DNA of 64,000 nucleotides, taken from positions 62,001 through 126,000 of the forward strand of contig NZ_JABEQL010000006.1 of NCBI RefSeq assembly GCF_014174215.1, in the 5' to 3' direction. Every line of letters starts with the position of its first letter. Position 1 is the first letter of the stretch. Below, piece by piece: positions 57,601-64,000 of the stretch. The position numbers were made by a program, and so were the translations under genes. Origin of the DNA: Gluconacetobacter tumulicola. Lineage in GTDB: Bacteria > Pseudomonadota > Alphaproteobacteria > Acetobacterales > Acetobacteraceae. Below the pieces are notes generated by a model. The model was not told where the DNA came from, did not search any database, and worked only from the letters and a program-made list of their open reading frames with translations.

Positions 57601-57777
57601 GCCGTGATGGGCAGCGTGCAGAAGGAAGGGGAGGTCGTGCATCTGGTGGCACGCGAGATCACGGATCTTTCAGACCTGCTGGCCGATGTGGGAAACCGGG
57701 GAGCGGGCCTGGAGAATGGGGCGGGCGAGGGAGGGAAAACGGAAAAGATCGTCGTGAAATCGAGGGATTTTCATTAG
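54613..57777 (+). CDS. dnaE2: DnaE2 (ImuC), error-prone DNA polymerase III alpha-type subunit
   Basis: A C-family polymerase of 1054 residues. The PHP domain begins at once ([30 protein letters not shown]). The palm has [16 protein letters not shown] and the catalytic DIDVDF at about 373-378. The finger and helix-hairpin-helix parts follow, and an OB fold comes near the end ([17 protein letters not shown]). It is the translesion polymerase of the imuA-imuB-dnaE2 cassette. The length fits DnaE2, not the longer replicative DnaE1 of about 1150. Confidence 0.94.
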   Translation: MTRYAELQVTSYFSFLRGVSAPADLFQQAKALGIEALGLCDRNTLAGMVQAHVAAKEAGVRLVVGCRLDLADFSPVLVYPTDRAAYGRLCRLLTIGKARAGKGRCHLLWEDLVAWGEGLIVLLVPDGADEACAQRLRMLKEAFRDRAYMVLTLRRRPNDQMRLYALADLAHQARVATVVTNDVLFHTHDRRILQDVVTCIRHNTTIDEAGFARERHADRYLKPPHEMARLFARYPEAMGRTIEIVERCTFSLDDLAYQYPDEVSVPGRTPQQALEELTWEGAEKFYPEGIPDTVRQSLKHELALIARMNYAPYFLTVNSIVRHARAEDILCQGRGSAANSAVCYVLGITAIDPARNNLLFERFVSEARGEPPDIDVDFEHARREQVIQWVYGHYGRDRAALTAVVIRYRAKGALRDVGKVMGLPEDLIRTLSGQIWGWSKNADPEQFRDTGIDLSDRRIRLTLDLACCLIGVPRHLSQHPGGFVLTHDRLDELVPVEPAAMDDRQIIEWDKDDIDVLKFMKVDCLALGMLTCMKKGLDLLADCKGQHLTLATIPAEDPDTYAMIRKADTIGVFQIESRAQMSMLPRLKPREFYDLVIEVAIVRPGPIQGDMVHPYLRRREGIETEDYPTPELEKVLKKTLGIPLFQEQAMQVAMVCADFTAGEADQLRRAMATFKNTGTIGRFQAKLVEGMKANGYAPEFAERIYQQLEGFGSYGFPESHAASFAILAYSSSWMKCRHPDVFLAALLNSQPMGFYAPAQLVRDAREHGVEVRPVCINASRWDSTLEGPATEKGYLAVRLGMSLVRGLTDRDTACIVGARGDRPFASVDDLWRRAGVRVAALTHLAEADAFRPSLGLPRREALWAIKALRDEPLPLFAAASVAREAEEPAVLLQPMREGAEVTRDYNRIGLSLRDHPVAFLRDDLRGMGIVPCRHVIEARDGRRLTAAGLVLVRQRPGSAEGVVFLTLEDETSALNVIIWRDLFETYRSRVMSGQMLAVMGSVQKEGEVVHLVAREITDLSDLLADVGNRGAGLENGAGEGGKTEKIVVKSRDFH

Positions 57778-57902
57778 GAGAGTGGGGCGGCGTGGCACCT
57801 GCGCGGCGTAGGACGGGCTGGTCCGGCAAGGGGCGGCTCGCCACGCGTGCCGGTACGGGTGTTGGCGGGAGCGATCACCCTGTGTTACCCTCAAAGTGGC
57901 GC

Positions 57903-58053
57903 TTAGCAACGCCTTTCAACTAGGCGGCCTCCTCTGTCGGGTGGCCTGCCGAATATAACACCCGGACCTATGGTCCAGCGGTGCGTGGTTTCGGCCGCGT
58001 GTCGTCTGGGAATAGGCAGGGCGTGCTTTTGCCTAGTTGAAACACGTTGCTAA
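57903..58053. repeat. 23-bp inverted-repeat pair enclosing 105 bp
   Basis: The left arm (57903-57925) begins TTAGCAACG and ends TTTCAACTAGGC. The right arm (58031-58053) is its reverse complement with only two mismatches (GCCTAGTTGAAA ... CGTTGCTAA). The inner 105 bases contain further pairing: CGGGTG (57938) with CACCCG, CCTGCC with GGCAGG, and GGACC-TAT-GGTCC (57964-57976). No target-site duplication is obvious. It could be a small non-autonomous mobile element or a structured RNA. It fills most of the gap after dnaE2. Confidence 0.65.
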
Positions 58054-58083
58054 CCGCCCGACGCCAGGGACGGCGGGGGAGAC

Positions 58084-58368
58084 GTGTACCCTTCTTTCCC
58101 CGATCCAGCGCGCTGGCGTCGAACGTCCATCGGAGACGATCGGGGCGCGGGGATGGAAGAGCTTGACGAAGCGGGGATAACCGCTTCCACCGTCGCGGCG
58201 AGCCTGATCAGGATTTATGGCGGGGAGGCTCCTGGGGTGATCCGGCGTCAGATCAGGCGATGCGTGGAGGATGACCTGACCGATGAGGCCGTATTCTGGC
58301 TTCGGGTCAGGAACAGGGCCGATGCCTTGCTGAGGACGGCGCGCCGGAAAAGCGATACCGTCCATTGA
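58084..58368 (+). CDS. Small protein of unknown function
   Basis: A frame of 94 residues from GTG 58084 (GGGGGAG lies very close upstream); ATG 58153 would give 71 residues. The core (STVAASLIRIYGGEAPGV ... AVFWLRVRNRADALL) follows a pattern common in small alphaproteobacterial proteins of about 70 residues: Leu-Ile, Tyr/His-Gly, a middle helix, Trp-x-Arg and a final helix. I know no function for that group. Its stop overlaps the next start (TTGA), so the two are probably coupled. Confidence 0.55.
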   Translation: MYPSFPDPARWRRTSIGDDRGAGMEELDEAGITASTVAASLIRIYGGEAPGVIRRQIRRCVEDDLTDEAVFWLRVRNRADALLRTARRKSDTVH

Positions 58369-58616
58369 GCGGGCCATCGAGCGGGCGAGACCCATCGGAG
58401 GCCGGCTGTGGCCGGGCCGATCCCGGCCAGCAGGCATTTGCGCTGTGGCTGGAGCGCGGGTTGCGCCGCCTGTTCGGGAGCGTGATCGACGAACCCATTC
58501 CGGACGACCTGATGCGCCTGATCGACCATCCCGCCGTGCCGGGCGCCGACCCGGGGAGTGGCGAACCGGACGGTGAAGCTGGGGACCCCGTTCATCCCGA
58601 TCCGCCCGTTCGCTGA
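58365..58616 (+). CDS. NepR-like small anti-sigma-type protein
   Basis: A frame of 83 residues from TTG 58365. The central segment FALWLERGLRRLFGSVIDEPIPDDLMRLI fits the NepR pattern (short helix L-x3-LR-x2-Y/F-x2-V, then EPxPD, then a Leu-rich helix); the core words are LRRLFGSVIDEPIPDDL. NepR sequesters the EcfG sigma factor of the alphaproteobacterial general stress response until phosphorylated PhyR binds it. No ecfG or phyR lies next to it here, so the assignment rests on the motif alone. The tail is Pro/Asp/Gly-rich. Confidence 0.5.
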   Translation: MSGPSSGRDPSEAGCGRADPGQQAFALWLERGLRRLFGSVIDEPIPDDLMRLIDHPAVPGADPGSGEPDGEAGDPVHPDPPVR

Positions 58617-58635
58617 CTGCGATGGACGAATGGCG

Positions 58636-58812
58636 TCAGAAGGCGGGGACGCCCGGTTCCGGGTCCGGTTCCTGCTCGTCGATCGACAGGAGGGCCTGTT
58701 CCCTGCTGGAGAAGGGGCCGGCCAGAAGGATGGTGGTGCCATCCATGATGTACCATCCGTTTTCGCGGGGCGCGACGGGGGCGGTCCTGTCGTCAAGATA
58801 GATCGCGATCAT
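58636..58812 (-). CDS. Small protein of 58 residues
   Basis: The frame from ATG 58812 has an excellent ribosome site (AAGGAG eight bases upstream). The product starts MIAIYLDDRTAPVAPRENG and continues with WYIMDGTTILLAGPFSSREQ, which looks like a compact beta-strand protein, ending in an acidic Pro-rich tail. I do not recognise it. It is the last gene of the minus-strand run that starts with the DyP peroxidase and converges with the NepR-like gene. Confidence 0.65.
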   Translation of the reverse strand: MIAIYLDDRTAPVAPRENGWYIMDGTTILLAGPFSSREQALLSIDEQEPDPEPGVPAF

Positions 58813-58865
58813 CCGGGATTCTCCTTCATGGACGATCTGCCGGGGGCCCGGCGGCCGAGGGGGCG

Positions 58866-59201
58866 TCAGGTTTCGTCCTTCAGGGCCTTTTCCTCGTCCT
58901 GCCGGGTTGCGAAGGGGGTTTCCCGCTTGTCGTCCAGTTCGTTCATGTAGCCGCCCGGGTTGCCCAGATTCTCTTCCAGCCAGGCTTCCTCGATGGGCTG
59001 GCCGTTGGCGTCGAGGGGAACGGGCGGTTCCACCGGGATCTGCCCGGCGTCGGCATTGAGTTCCATCCCGATCAGGTCGGCGGCGGCTTCCTTGTAGGCC
59101 TCGGGGCCGGAGGCGGGCTTTCCGTCGGCGATCCACATCTCCTTCGCCTTGGCGAGAATGCGCGCGTCTCTTTCGGGAGAGGATTCCAGGGGGTTTTCCA
59201 T
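58866..59201 (-). CDS. DUF2934-like small protein
   Basis: A protein of 111 residues from ATG 59201, chosen for GAGGA eight bases upstream. The region ERDARILAKAKEMWIADGKPASGPEAYKEAA (about residues 9-39) matches the DUF2934 pattern: I-x3-A-x2-W-x2-G-x-P, then an Ala-rich helix. The rest is acidic and probably flexible. Function unknown. It lies 106 bases after the encapsulin gene on the same strand. Confidence 0.7.
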   Translation of the reverse strand: MENPLESSPERDARILAKAKEMWIADGKPASGPEAYKEAAADLIGMELNADAGQIPVEPPVPLDANGQPIEEAWLEENLGNPGGYMNELDDKRETPFATRQDEEKALKDET

Positions 59202-59278
59202 TCCAATTATCCTCGCAAGGGGCTGTGACGGGGCGGCGGGTTCCTGTGATATGAAACGCTTCATGCCCATGTCCGTTG

Positions 59279-59299
59279 CCCGCGCCGTTCGGGCGCGGG
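59279..59299 (-). terminator. Strong GC hairpin after the encapsulin gene
   Basis: CCCGCGCC (59279-59286) pairs with GGCGCGGG (59292-59299) over a five-base loop, eight bases past the encapsulin stop. No T-run follows on the minus strand, so it may be an mRNA-end stabiliser or a partial terminator that lowers expression of the two downstream genes. Confidence 0.45.
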
Positions 59300-59307
59300 T
59301 GCGGCGA

Positions 59308-60123
59308 TCAGGCGGGGGCCTGTCCGGGCTGATCGAGGGCGACGGTTGCCTCGCTGGTCAGGACGCGGAAGACGAAGCTTTCCTGCAGGTACAATTCGAC
59401 CGTATCCGCCGAGTGGGACAGGTAGCCGATCGAAAAATCCTGTCCGATATCCAGCGCCAGGTCGCCGCCGCGCGTCGAGACGACGAATGCGCCCTCGATG
59501 GCCGGGGCCCAGATGATCTTTCCGTCGATCATGCTCTCGATATGCTTGCAGACCGGATAGCCGTCATCGTCACCGCCGCTGACATTGGCGAAGGCCTGGG
59601 CGCCGAGGACCACCGAATACGGGCCGTTCACGCCGGCCAGGCGCAGCGCGTTCAGGGCGTCGGCGATGGCATGAGGATAGTCCCGGGCCTGGGCGGGGAG
59701 CGTGAGATGGGCGTTGGACGTGCCGTTGCGGATGCCGGGGATGCCGGCCGCCGCGTAGCCGCCGAAGATCGCGCGATCCTCGGCGAAGGCGATCTGCTTC
59801 GCCGCGTCCTTGACGGGCTGCCAGTCGGAATCGAGCGATCCGCGCTCGACGGCATCGATTTCCGTGCGCAACAGCGTGAAGGGAACGCGCAGTTCCACCA
59901 GCGGCAGGACCTCGCGCCGCAGGGCGCGGATGCCGTTGCCGGGCGCGTCGATCAGCGTGCCGCGTCCGGTGCCGACGCCGGCGAAGGCGGTCCCCCGCGG
60001 TTCCGAGGTGTCGACGACGCGGCGGCCGGCCAGGTGACGACGGATGGTGCGTGACGCCTCTTCCTCGATCTGCGCCCAGGCGGCGCTGGAGATGGGGGCG
60101 AGATGTCTATGGAGATTGTTCAT
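59308..60123 (-). CDS. Encapsulin nanocompartment shell protein (family 1)
   Basis: A protein of 271 residues with the HK97-type encapsulin fold, close to the family length of about 265. Landmarks are the N-terminal helix MNNLHRHLAPISSAAWAQIEEEA, the E-loop-region strand RVPFTLLRTEIDAVERG, EDRAIFGGYAAAGIPGI and the C-terminal TVELYLQESFVFRVL. The shell self-assembles into an icosahedral compartment that takes up cargo bearing a short C-terminal peptide. The gene begins one base after the DyP peroxidase stop, and that peroxidase carries such a peptide. The start ATG 60123 is consistent with the family N-terminus. Confidence 0.95.
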   Translation of the reverse strand: MNNLHRHLAPISSAAWAQIEEEASRTIRRHLAGRRVVDTSEPRGTAFAGVGTGRGTLIDAPGNGIRALRREVLPLVELRVPFTLLRTEIDAVERGSLDSDWQPVKDAAKQIAFAEDRAIFGGYAAAGIPGIRNGTSNAHLTLPAQARDYPHAIADALNALRLAGVNGPYSVVLGAQAFANVSGGDDDGYPVCKHIESMIDGKIIWAPAIEGAFVVSTRGGDLALDIGQDFSIGYLSHSADTVELYLQESFVFRVLTSEATVALDQPGQAPA

Positions 60124-60124
60124 G

Positions 60125-61249
60125 TCAGATGTCCATCCTTAAGGAGCCGATACCCAGCGAGCCGTCATGCGGGCCCGCGCCATGCCGATCGGGGGAGGAG
60201 CCGGGGAGGGAGGGCTGGTCGTCCGGACTGGAGGCCCCGGGAGCTTCGGCGGCCATGTCCGGCGCGTTATCCAGGAACTCGGCGGTGGGGATGAAGAACA
60301 GGGCCCCGGTCACGGCCGTGCTGACATTGAGGAGCCTGTCGTAATTGCCGGGCGGCTTGCCGACGAACATGTTCCGCAGCATCTGCTCGGTGCGCGCGGG
60401 GGAGCGCGCATAGCCGATGAAATAGGTGCCGAATTCACCCTTGCCCACTTCACCGAAGGGCATGTTGTCGCGCACGATCTGCAGTTGCTGCCCGTTCTCC
60501 TCGATATTGGTGAGGACGTTATGGGCATAGCTGGGCTTGGCTGCATCGGCGAGTTCGATGTCCGATACTTTTCGGCGGCCGATGATATGTTCCTGCACTT
60601 CGGTCGGGATGGCATCCCATTTCCTGAGGTCGTGCAGGTATTTCTGGATGATGACATAGCTGCCACCGGCAAAGGGGGGGTCTTCGTCGCCGACGATGGC
60701 CGCGTCGATCGCGACCTGGCCGGAGGGGTTTTCGGTGCCGTCCACGAAGCCGAGCAGGTCGCGTTCGTCGAAATATTTGAATCCGTGGACTTCATCCACG
60801 ACCTTGCCGGCGCCCGCCAGTCGGGAGACGATGGAAGAAGCGAGTTCGAAGCAGAGATCCATCCGGGTCGCGCGGATATGGAAGAGCAGGTCGCCCGGCG
60901 TGGCGGGGGCGTGATGCACGCCCCGGATCTCCTGGAACGGATGCAGGTCCCGGGGGCGAGGGGTGCCGAAGAGTTGATCCCAGGCGTTCGAACCGATGCC
61001 GGTGATGCAGCTTAACCTCCCGTCGGGGACCCGGAATCCGACACCGCGCACGAGAGAGGAGAGATCTCCCAGAAGATCGCGGACCTGCGTGTGGATCGAA
61101 GGGCTCTCGCTTAATGTCGCAACAAGGAAAATGGCTGCCTGGGTCAGCTTCGTACCAACGGGTTGCGGTGTGGCCAACGGACTGAAACTCCCTGCGGACG
61201 GGCTCGTATAGCGATTGCGGACGTTCAGCATAGGCAGATGACGGTTCAT
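60125..61249 (-). CDS. DyP-type heme peroxidase, encapsulin cargo
   Basis: A dye-decolourising peroxidase of 374 residues. The family motif GFVDG is at 167-171 with distal Asp170, the proximal heme ligand is probably His243 (SYAHN) and distal Arg260 sits in IVRDNMPFG. After about residue 330 comes a Pro/Ser/Asp-rich linker, then DGSLGIGSLR at 362-371. This is the encapsulin-targeting peptide known from actinobacterial and other DyPs. It should oxidise large substrates with hydrogen peroxide inside the shell. The start is uncertain: ATG 61249 lacks a ribosome site and ATG 61231 is an alternative. No signal peptide is present, as expected for a cytoplasmic compartment. Confidence 0.95.
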   Translation of the reverse strand: MNRHLPMLNVRNRYTSPSAGSFSPLATPQPVGTKLTQAAIFLVATLSESPSIHTQVRDLLGDLSSLVRGVGFRVPDGRLSCITGIGSNAWDQLFGTPRPRDLHPFQEIRGVHHAPATPGDLLFHIRATRMDLCFELASSIVSRLAGAGKVVDEVHGFKYFDERDLLGFVDGTENPSGQVAIDAAIVGDEDPPFAGGSYVIIQKYLHDLRKWDAIPTEVQEHIIGRRKVSDIELADAAKPSYAHNVLTNIEENGQQLQIVRDNMPFGEVGKGEFGTYFIGYARSPARTEQMLRNMFVGKPPGNYDRLLNVSTAVTGALFFIPTAEFLDNAPDMAAEAPGASSPDDQPSLPGSSPDRHGAGPHDGSLGIGSLRMDI

Positions 61250-61292
61250 GACAAGATATCGGGATGGACTAAATAACCAGGGTGTTCACACA

Positions 61293-61333
61293 TTGCTTAT
61301 CGTTATGCCTGTGGTGCATAATGCCATAAGCAA
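61293..61333. promoter_or_regulatory. Nested dyad in the divergent DyP/cioAB promoter region
   Basis: Outer arms TTGCTTAT (61293-61300) and ATAAGCAA (61326-61333) are perfect complements. Inner arms TTATGC (61303-61308) and GCATAA (61316-61321) are also perfect, with almost the same centre. The site lies 44 bases before the DyP start and 182 before cioA in an AT-richer stretch. It looks like an operator for a dimeric regulator shared by both operons, or a leader hairpin of either one. Confidence 0.6.
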
Positions 61334-61514
61334 AAGGTCTTGGACGCCCCGCCGGTCGCGTGATCTAGCTGGGAAGCTGGAACGTCATGGCTGGTCCTGC
61401 AGGACAGAATGACAGGCATGGCGGTCGCCCGTGGCCGGAAGACATCATCACGCTTCGTCCCCGGAATCCGTTGCCTGACGCAGACGCCGATGTCAGGCTT
61501 TTAGGAAGGTATAG

Positions 61515-62945
61515 ATGCAGACCGCTGCCCTTGCGCTGGTCCTGGCGCGTTTTCAGTTCGCCTTTACCGTGGGCGTTCATATCATCTTCCCGGCCTTCTC
61601 CATCGGGCTGGCGGCCTATCTGGCCGTTCTGGAAGGGTTGTGGCTGAAAACCGGGCGCCAAGTGTTTCTCGATCTGTATCGCTACTGGATCAAGGCCTTT
61701 TCGATCGTCTTCAGCATGGGCGTCGTGTCCGGACTGGTCATGTCCTACGAATTCGGGACCAACTGGTCGGTCTTTTCGAGGAAGGCCGGGCCGATTACGG
61801 GTGTTCTTCTGTCCTACGAGGTCATGACCGCCTTCTTTCTGGAAGCGGGTTTCCTCGGCGTCATGCTGTTCGGCATGAGCAAGGTCGGGCGCGGGCTGCA
61901 TTTCGCCGCCACCTGCTGCGTTTCGGTGGGGACGCTGATTTCGATGACCTGGATCCTGGCATCGAATTCATGGATGCAGACCCCGCGCGGCTATACGATC
62001 GATCCGGCCACCGGGCGCTTCATGCCCGACGACTGGCTGGCCATCATCTTCAATCCGTCCTTTCCGTTCCGGCTGGTCCATATGGGGCTGGCGGCGTTTC
62101 TCTCCGTCGCGTTCGCCGTGGGAGCGACCGGCGCGTGGCATATGCTGAAGGCGCGGCGGGCGGGGGCGATCGCGAGCGAACCGGTCCGGGTGATGTTTTC
62201 CATGGCCATGTGGATGGCCGCGATCGTGGCGCCGCTGCAGATCCTGGCCGGTGACGCGCATGGGCTGAATACGCTGAAATACCAGCCGGTGAAGATCGCC
62301 GCGATGGAAGGCGACTGGGAGACCGAGGGACGGGCATCGGAACTTCTGTTCGGCATTCCGAACATGAAGACGGAGCGGACGGATTATGCCGTGAAGGTGC
62401 CGCTGCTGGGCTCGCTGATCCTGACGCACAGTCTCGACGGCAAGGTGCCGGGGATGAAGGATTTCCCCCGCGACCAGCGGCCGCCGTCGCCGATCATCTT
62501 CTTCTCGTTCCGCATCATGGTCGCCCTGGCCTTTCTGATGGCGCTGGTGGGATTCTGGTCGCTGTGGCTGCGCCGGACCAGCGCCCTGTTCACCAGCCCG
62601 GTCTTTCATCGCGTGGCGTTGTGCATGGCGCCTGCCGGCTTCACCGCGCTGCTGTGCGGCTGGATCACCACCGAGGTCGGGCGGCAGCCCTGGACGGTCT
62701 ATGGTCTTCTGCGGACGGCCGAGAGCGTTTCGCCGATCGTCCTGTCCAGCATGGCGATGACGCTGGCGGCTTTCGTGGTGGTCTATGTGATCGTGTTCGG
62801 GTCTGGTCTGGTCATCCTGCTCCGCCTGCTGGGGCGTGCGCCGGAGGAAGGGGAGCATAATCCCAGCCCCGCACATCCTGCCGACGTGCTGGCGACGCAC
62901 ACGCATCCGGGGATTGCCGGCCCCATTCCCGATGAAGGAGCCTGA
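61515..62945 (+). CDS. cioA: Cyanide-insensitive cytochrome bd-type quinol oxidase subunit I
   Basis: A membrane protein of 476 residues with about nine helices. His22 (GVHIIF) and His189 (RLVHMG) are the likely heme ligands; EVGRQPW at 387-393 is the invariant GRQPW block near the quinol site. The protein is shorter than E. coli CydA (522) because the periplasmic Q-loop is short, which marks the CIO subgroup known from acetic acid bacteria and pseudomonads. It oxidises ubiquinol and reduces oxygen to water. AGGAAGG five bases before the ATG supports the start. Confidence 0.95.
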   Translation: MQTAALALVLARFQFAFTVGVHIIFPAFSIGLAAYLAVLEGLWLKTGRQVFLDLYRYWIKAFSIVFSMGVVSGLVMSYEFGTNWSVFSRKAGPITGVLLSYEVMTAFFLEAGFLGVMLFGMSKVGRGLHFAATCCVSVGTLISMTWILASNSWMQTPRGYTIDPATGRFMPDDWLAIIFNPSFPFRLVHMGLAAFLSVAFAVGATGAWHMLKARRAGAIASEPVRVMFSMAMWMAAIVAPLQILAGDAHGLNTLKYQPVKIAAMEGDWETEGRASELLFGIPNMKTERTDYAVKVPLLGSLILTHSLDGKVPGMKDFPRDQRPPSPIIFFSFRIMVALAFLMALVGFWSLWLRRTSALFTSPVFHRVALCMAPAGFTALLCGWITTEVGRQPWTVYGLLRTAESVSPIVLSSMAMTLAAFVVVYVIVFGSGLVILLRLLGRAPEEGEHNPSPAHPADVLATHTHPGIAGPIPDEGA

Positions 62946-62948
62946 GCC

Positions 62949-63968
62949 ATGATGGATTTCGCGTATTGGCTCCCCATCGTGTGGGCCGTCATCCTGGTCG
63001 CCGCGATTACGATCTACGTCATTCTCGACGGGTTCGACCTGGGGATCGGGATGCTGTTCGCGCTGGAACGCGACCAGGGGCGGCGGGATGTGATGGTCAA
63101 TACGATCGCGCCCGTGTGGGACGGCAACGAGACGTGGATGGTCCTGGGGGGCGCCGTGCTCTACGGGGTCTTTCCGGGGGCGTATGCCACGCTTCTGCCG
63201 GCTTTCTACCTGCCGATCGTGCTGATGCTGCTGGCCCTGATCTTTCGCGGCGTGGCGTTCGAGTTCCGCATCATGACGCGGGGTACCGCCCGTGAGGGAC
63301 TGTGGGAGGCCGGCTTCATGGCCGGGTCCGGCATCGCCGCGTTCAGCCAGGGGGCGATCCTGGGCGGGGTGATCCAGGGTATTGCGGTGACCGACGGCGC
63401 CTTCAGCGGTGGTGCGTTCGACTGGCTGACGCCCTTCAGTGTCCTCTGCGGGCTGGCGGTCATGTGCGGGTATGCCCTGCTGGGTGCGACCTGGCTTGTC
63501 TGGCGGACGACCGGTGTGCTGGAGGCGTCATGCCGCAAATGGGGAGCGTGGCTGGCTGTCGGGCTGTTCCTGTGTATTGTGGCGGTCAGCCTGTGGACGC
63601 CGCTGCTGCATGCGCCTTATCTCCGGCGCTGGACTGCCTGGCCGAATATCCTCTTCGTCGCGCCGGTACCTGTTCTGGTCGTCGTGCTGGGGCTCCTGCT
63701 TGCCATCGGGTTGCGGCGCGGCCATTCAGGGGGGCCGTTCCTGTGCGCTCTTGGCTGGTTCTTCCTGTGTCTGTCGGGTCTCGGGATCACGGTGTGGCCG
63801 TATGCCGTGCCGCCCAGCCTGACGCTTTGGGATGTATCGTCGCCGCCGTCGAGCCAGTTCTTCCAGCTTGTCGGTACCGCCATCCTGCTGCCGATCATCC
63901 TGACCTACACGATCTATTCCTATCGCGTGTTCCGCGGGAAAGTGACGGAAGCCGATGGCTATCACTGA
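62949..63968 (+). CDS. cioB: Cyanide-insensitive cytochrome bd-type quinol oxidase subunit II
   Basis: A membrane protein of 339 residues with eight or nine helices. The N-terminal WAVILVAAITIYVILDGFDLGIGML, with the conserved DGFDLG, is diagnostic. APVWDGNETWMVLGGAVLYGVFP and FRGVAFEFR are further family blocks. It starts three bases after cioA (AAGGAG eight bases upstream) and forms the heterodimeric oxidase with it. Confidence 0.95.
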   Translation: MMDFAYWLPIVWAVILVAAITIYVILDGFDLGIGMLFALERDQGRRDVMVNTIAPVWDGNETWMVLGGAVLYGVFPGAYATLLPAFYLPIVLMLLALIFRGVAFEFRIMTRGTAREGLWEAGFMAGSGIAAFSQGAILGGVIQGIAVTDGAFSGGAFDWLTPFSVLCGLAVMCGYALLGATWLVWRTTGVLEASCRKWGAWLAVGLFLCIVAVSLWTPLLHAPYLRRWTAWPNILFVAPVPVLVVVLGLLLAIGLRRGHSGGPFLCALGWFFLCLSGLGITVWPYAVPPSLTLWDVSSPPSSQFFQLVGTAILLPIILTYTIYSYRVFRGKVTEADGYH

Positions 63969-63982
63969 GATCGTCAAGGGCA

Positions 63983-64000
63983 ATGGAGACGATGCACCGA
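63983..64000 (+). CDS. Possible start of a small gene after cioB
   Basis: An ATG at 63983 (or 63992) follows cioB by 14-23 bases behind AAGGG. CioAB operons often end in a tiny single-helix protein of the DUF2474/CydX kind, but only six codons are visible here, so this is a guess from context. Confidence 0.2.

Noticed and set aside
57926-58030. tRNA, tmRNA or cobalamin-riboswitch in the inverted-repeat loop
   Set aside because: Short stems exist, but no cloverleaf, CCA end, or conserved riboswitch boxes can be traced.
57903-58053. CRISPR array
   Set aside because: The GTTGAAAC-like ends recall CRISPR repeats, but there are only two copies, they are inverted, and no cas genes are present.

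Overview
The window looks like chromosomal DNA from an acetic acid bacterium (Alphaproteobacteria, Acetobacteraceae, in the Gluconacetobacter/Komagataeibacter neighbourhood). The reasons are high GC with strong third-position bias, a short-Q-loop cytochrome bd oxidase (CioAB), a GAAC-N7-GAAC alphaproteobacterial LexA box before an imuA-imuB-dnaE2 mutagenesis cassette, and a heteropolysaccharide locus of the acetan/gum kind. The genus is an inference. I saw no rRNA, tRNA, complete insertion sequence or CRISPR array.

Layout. 1-5000: a periplasmic amino-acid-type oxidation cluster (3' end of a PLP aminotransferase, a cytochrome c, a Tat-exported FAD amino-acid oxidase broken by an in-frame amber codon, and a TonB-dependent receptor). 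5283-5741: a CBS-domain protein. 5855-20347: a complete 13-gene complex I operon on the minus strand, order nuoA-B-CD-E-F-G-H-I-J-K-L-M-N, with fused nuoCD and an E. coli-type NuoG. 20415-26179: an RND tripartite efflux operon. 26655-28548: an unknown four-helix membrane protein and a Tat-exported alpha/beta hydrolase. 28694-49833: an exopolysaccharide locus. One arm runs on the minus strand (polymerase, beta-barrel, export lipoprotein). A GH16 hydrolase, a GT2 and a 33-residue membrane peptide run on the plus strand. A SARP/BTAD-like regulator sits in the middle, then a long plus-strand arm (priming sugar transferase, Wzc-like protein, three GT4 enzymes, Wzx flippase, GT8, ManC, GalE). 49869-52181: a TOBE/Mop protein without its own stop codon, running into a convergent UvrD-type helicase. 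52308-57777: SOS box, imuA, imuB, dnaE2. 57903-58053: a 23-bp inverted-repeat pair enclosing 105 bp. 58084-58616: two coupled small genes, one NepR-like. 58636-61249: an encapsulin nanocompartment operon with a DyP peroxidase that carries a C-terminal cargo tag, plus two small genes downstream. 61515-63968: cioA-cioB, diverging from the encapsulin operon across a nested dyad.

How the parts fit. NADH enters the membrane chain through complex I, and quinol can leave through the cyanide-insensitive bd oxidase. The encapsulated peroxidase shares the intergenic region with that oxidase, which suggests linked control by redox, iron or oxygen. The polysaccharide genes form a Wzx/Wzy pathway with GDP-mannose and UDP-galactose supply. 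The imu cassette gives LexA-controlled error-prone repair.

The most interesting items are the encapsulin-DyP operon with its divergent operator-like dyad, the amber codon at a conserved Trp of the Tat oxidase, the stop-less Mop gene, the inverted-repeat cassette after dnaE2, and paired palindromes in an AT-rich island before the polysaccharide operon.
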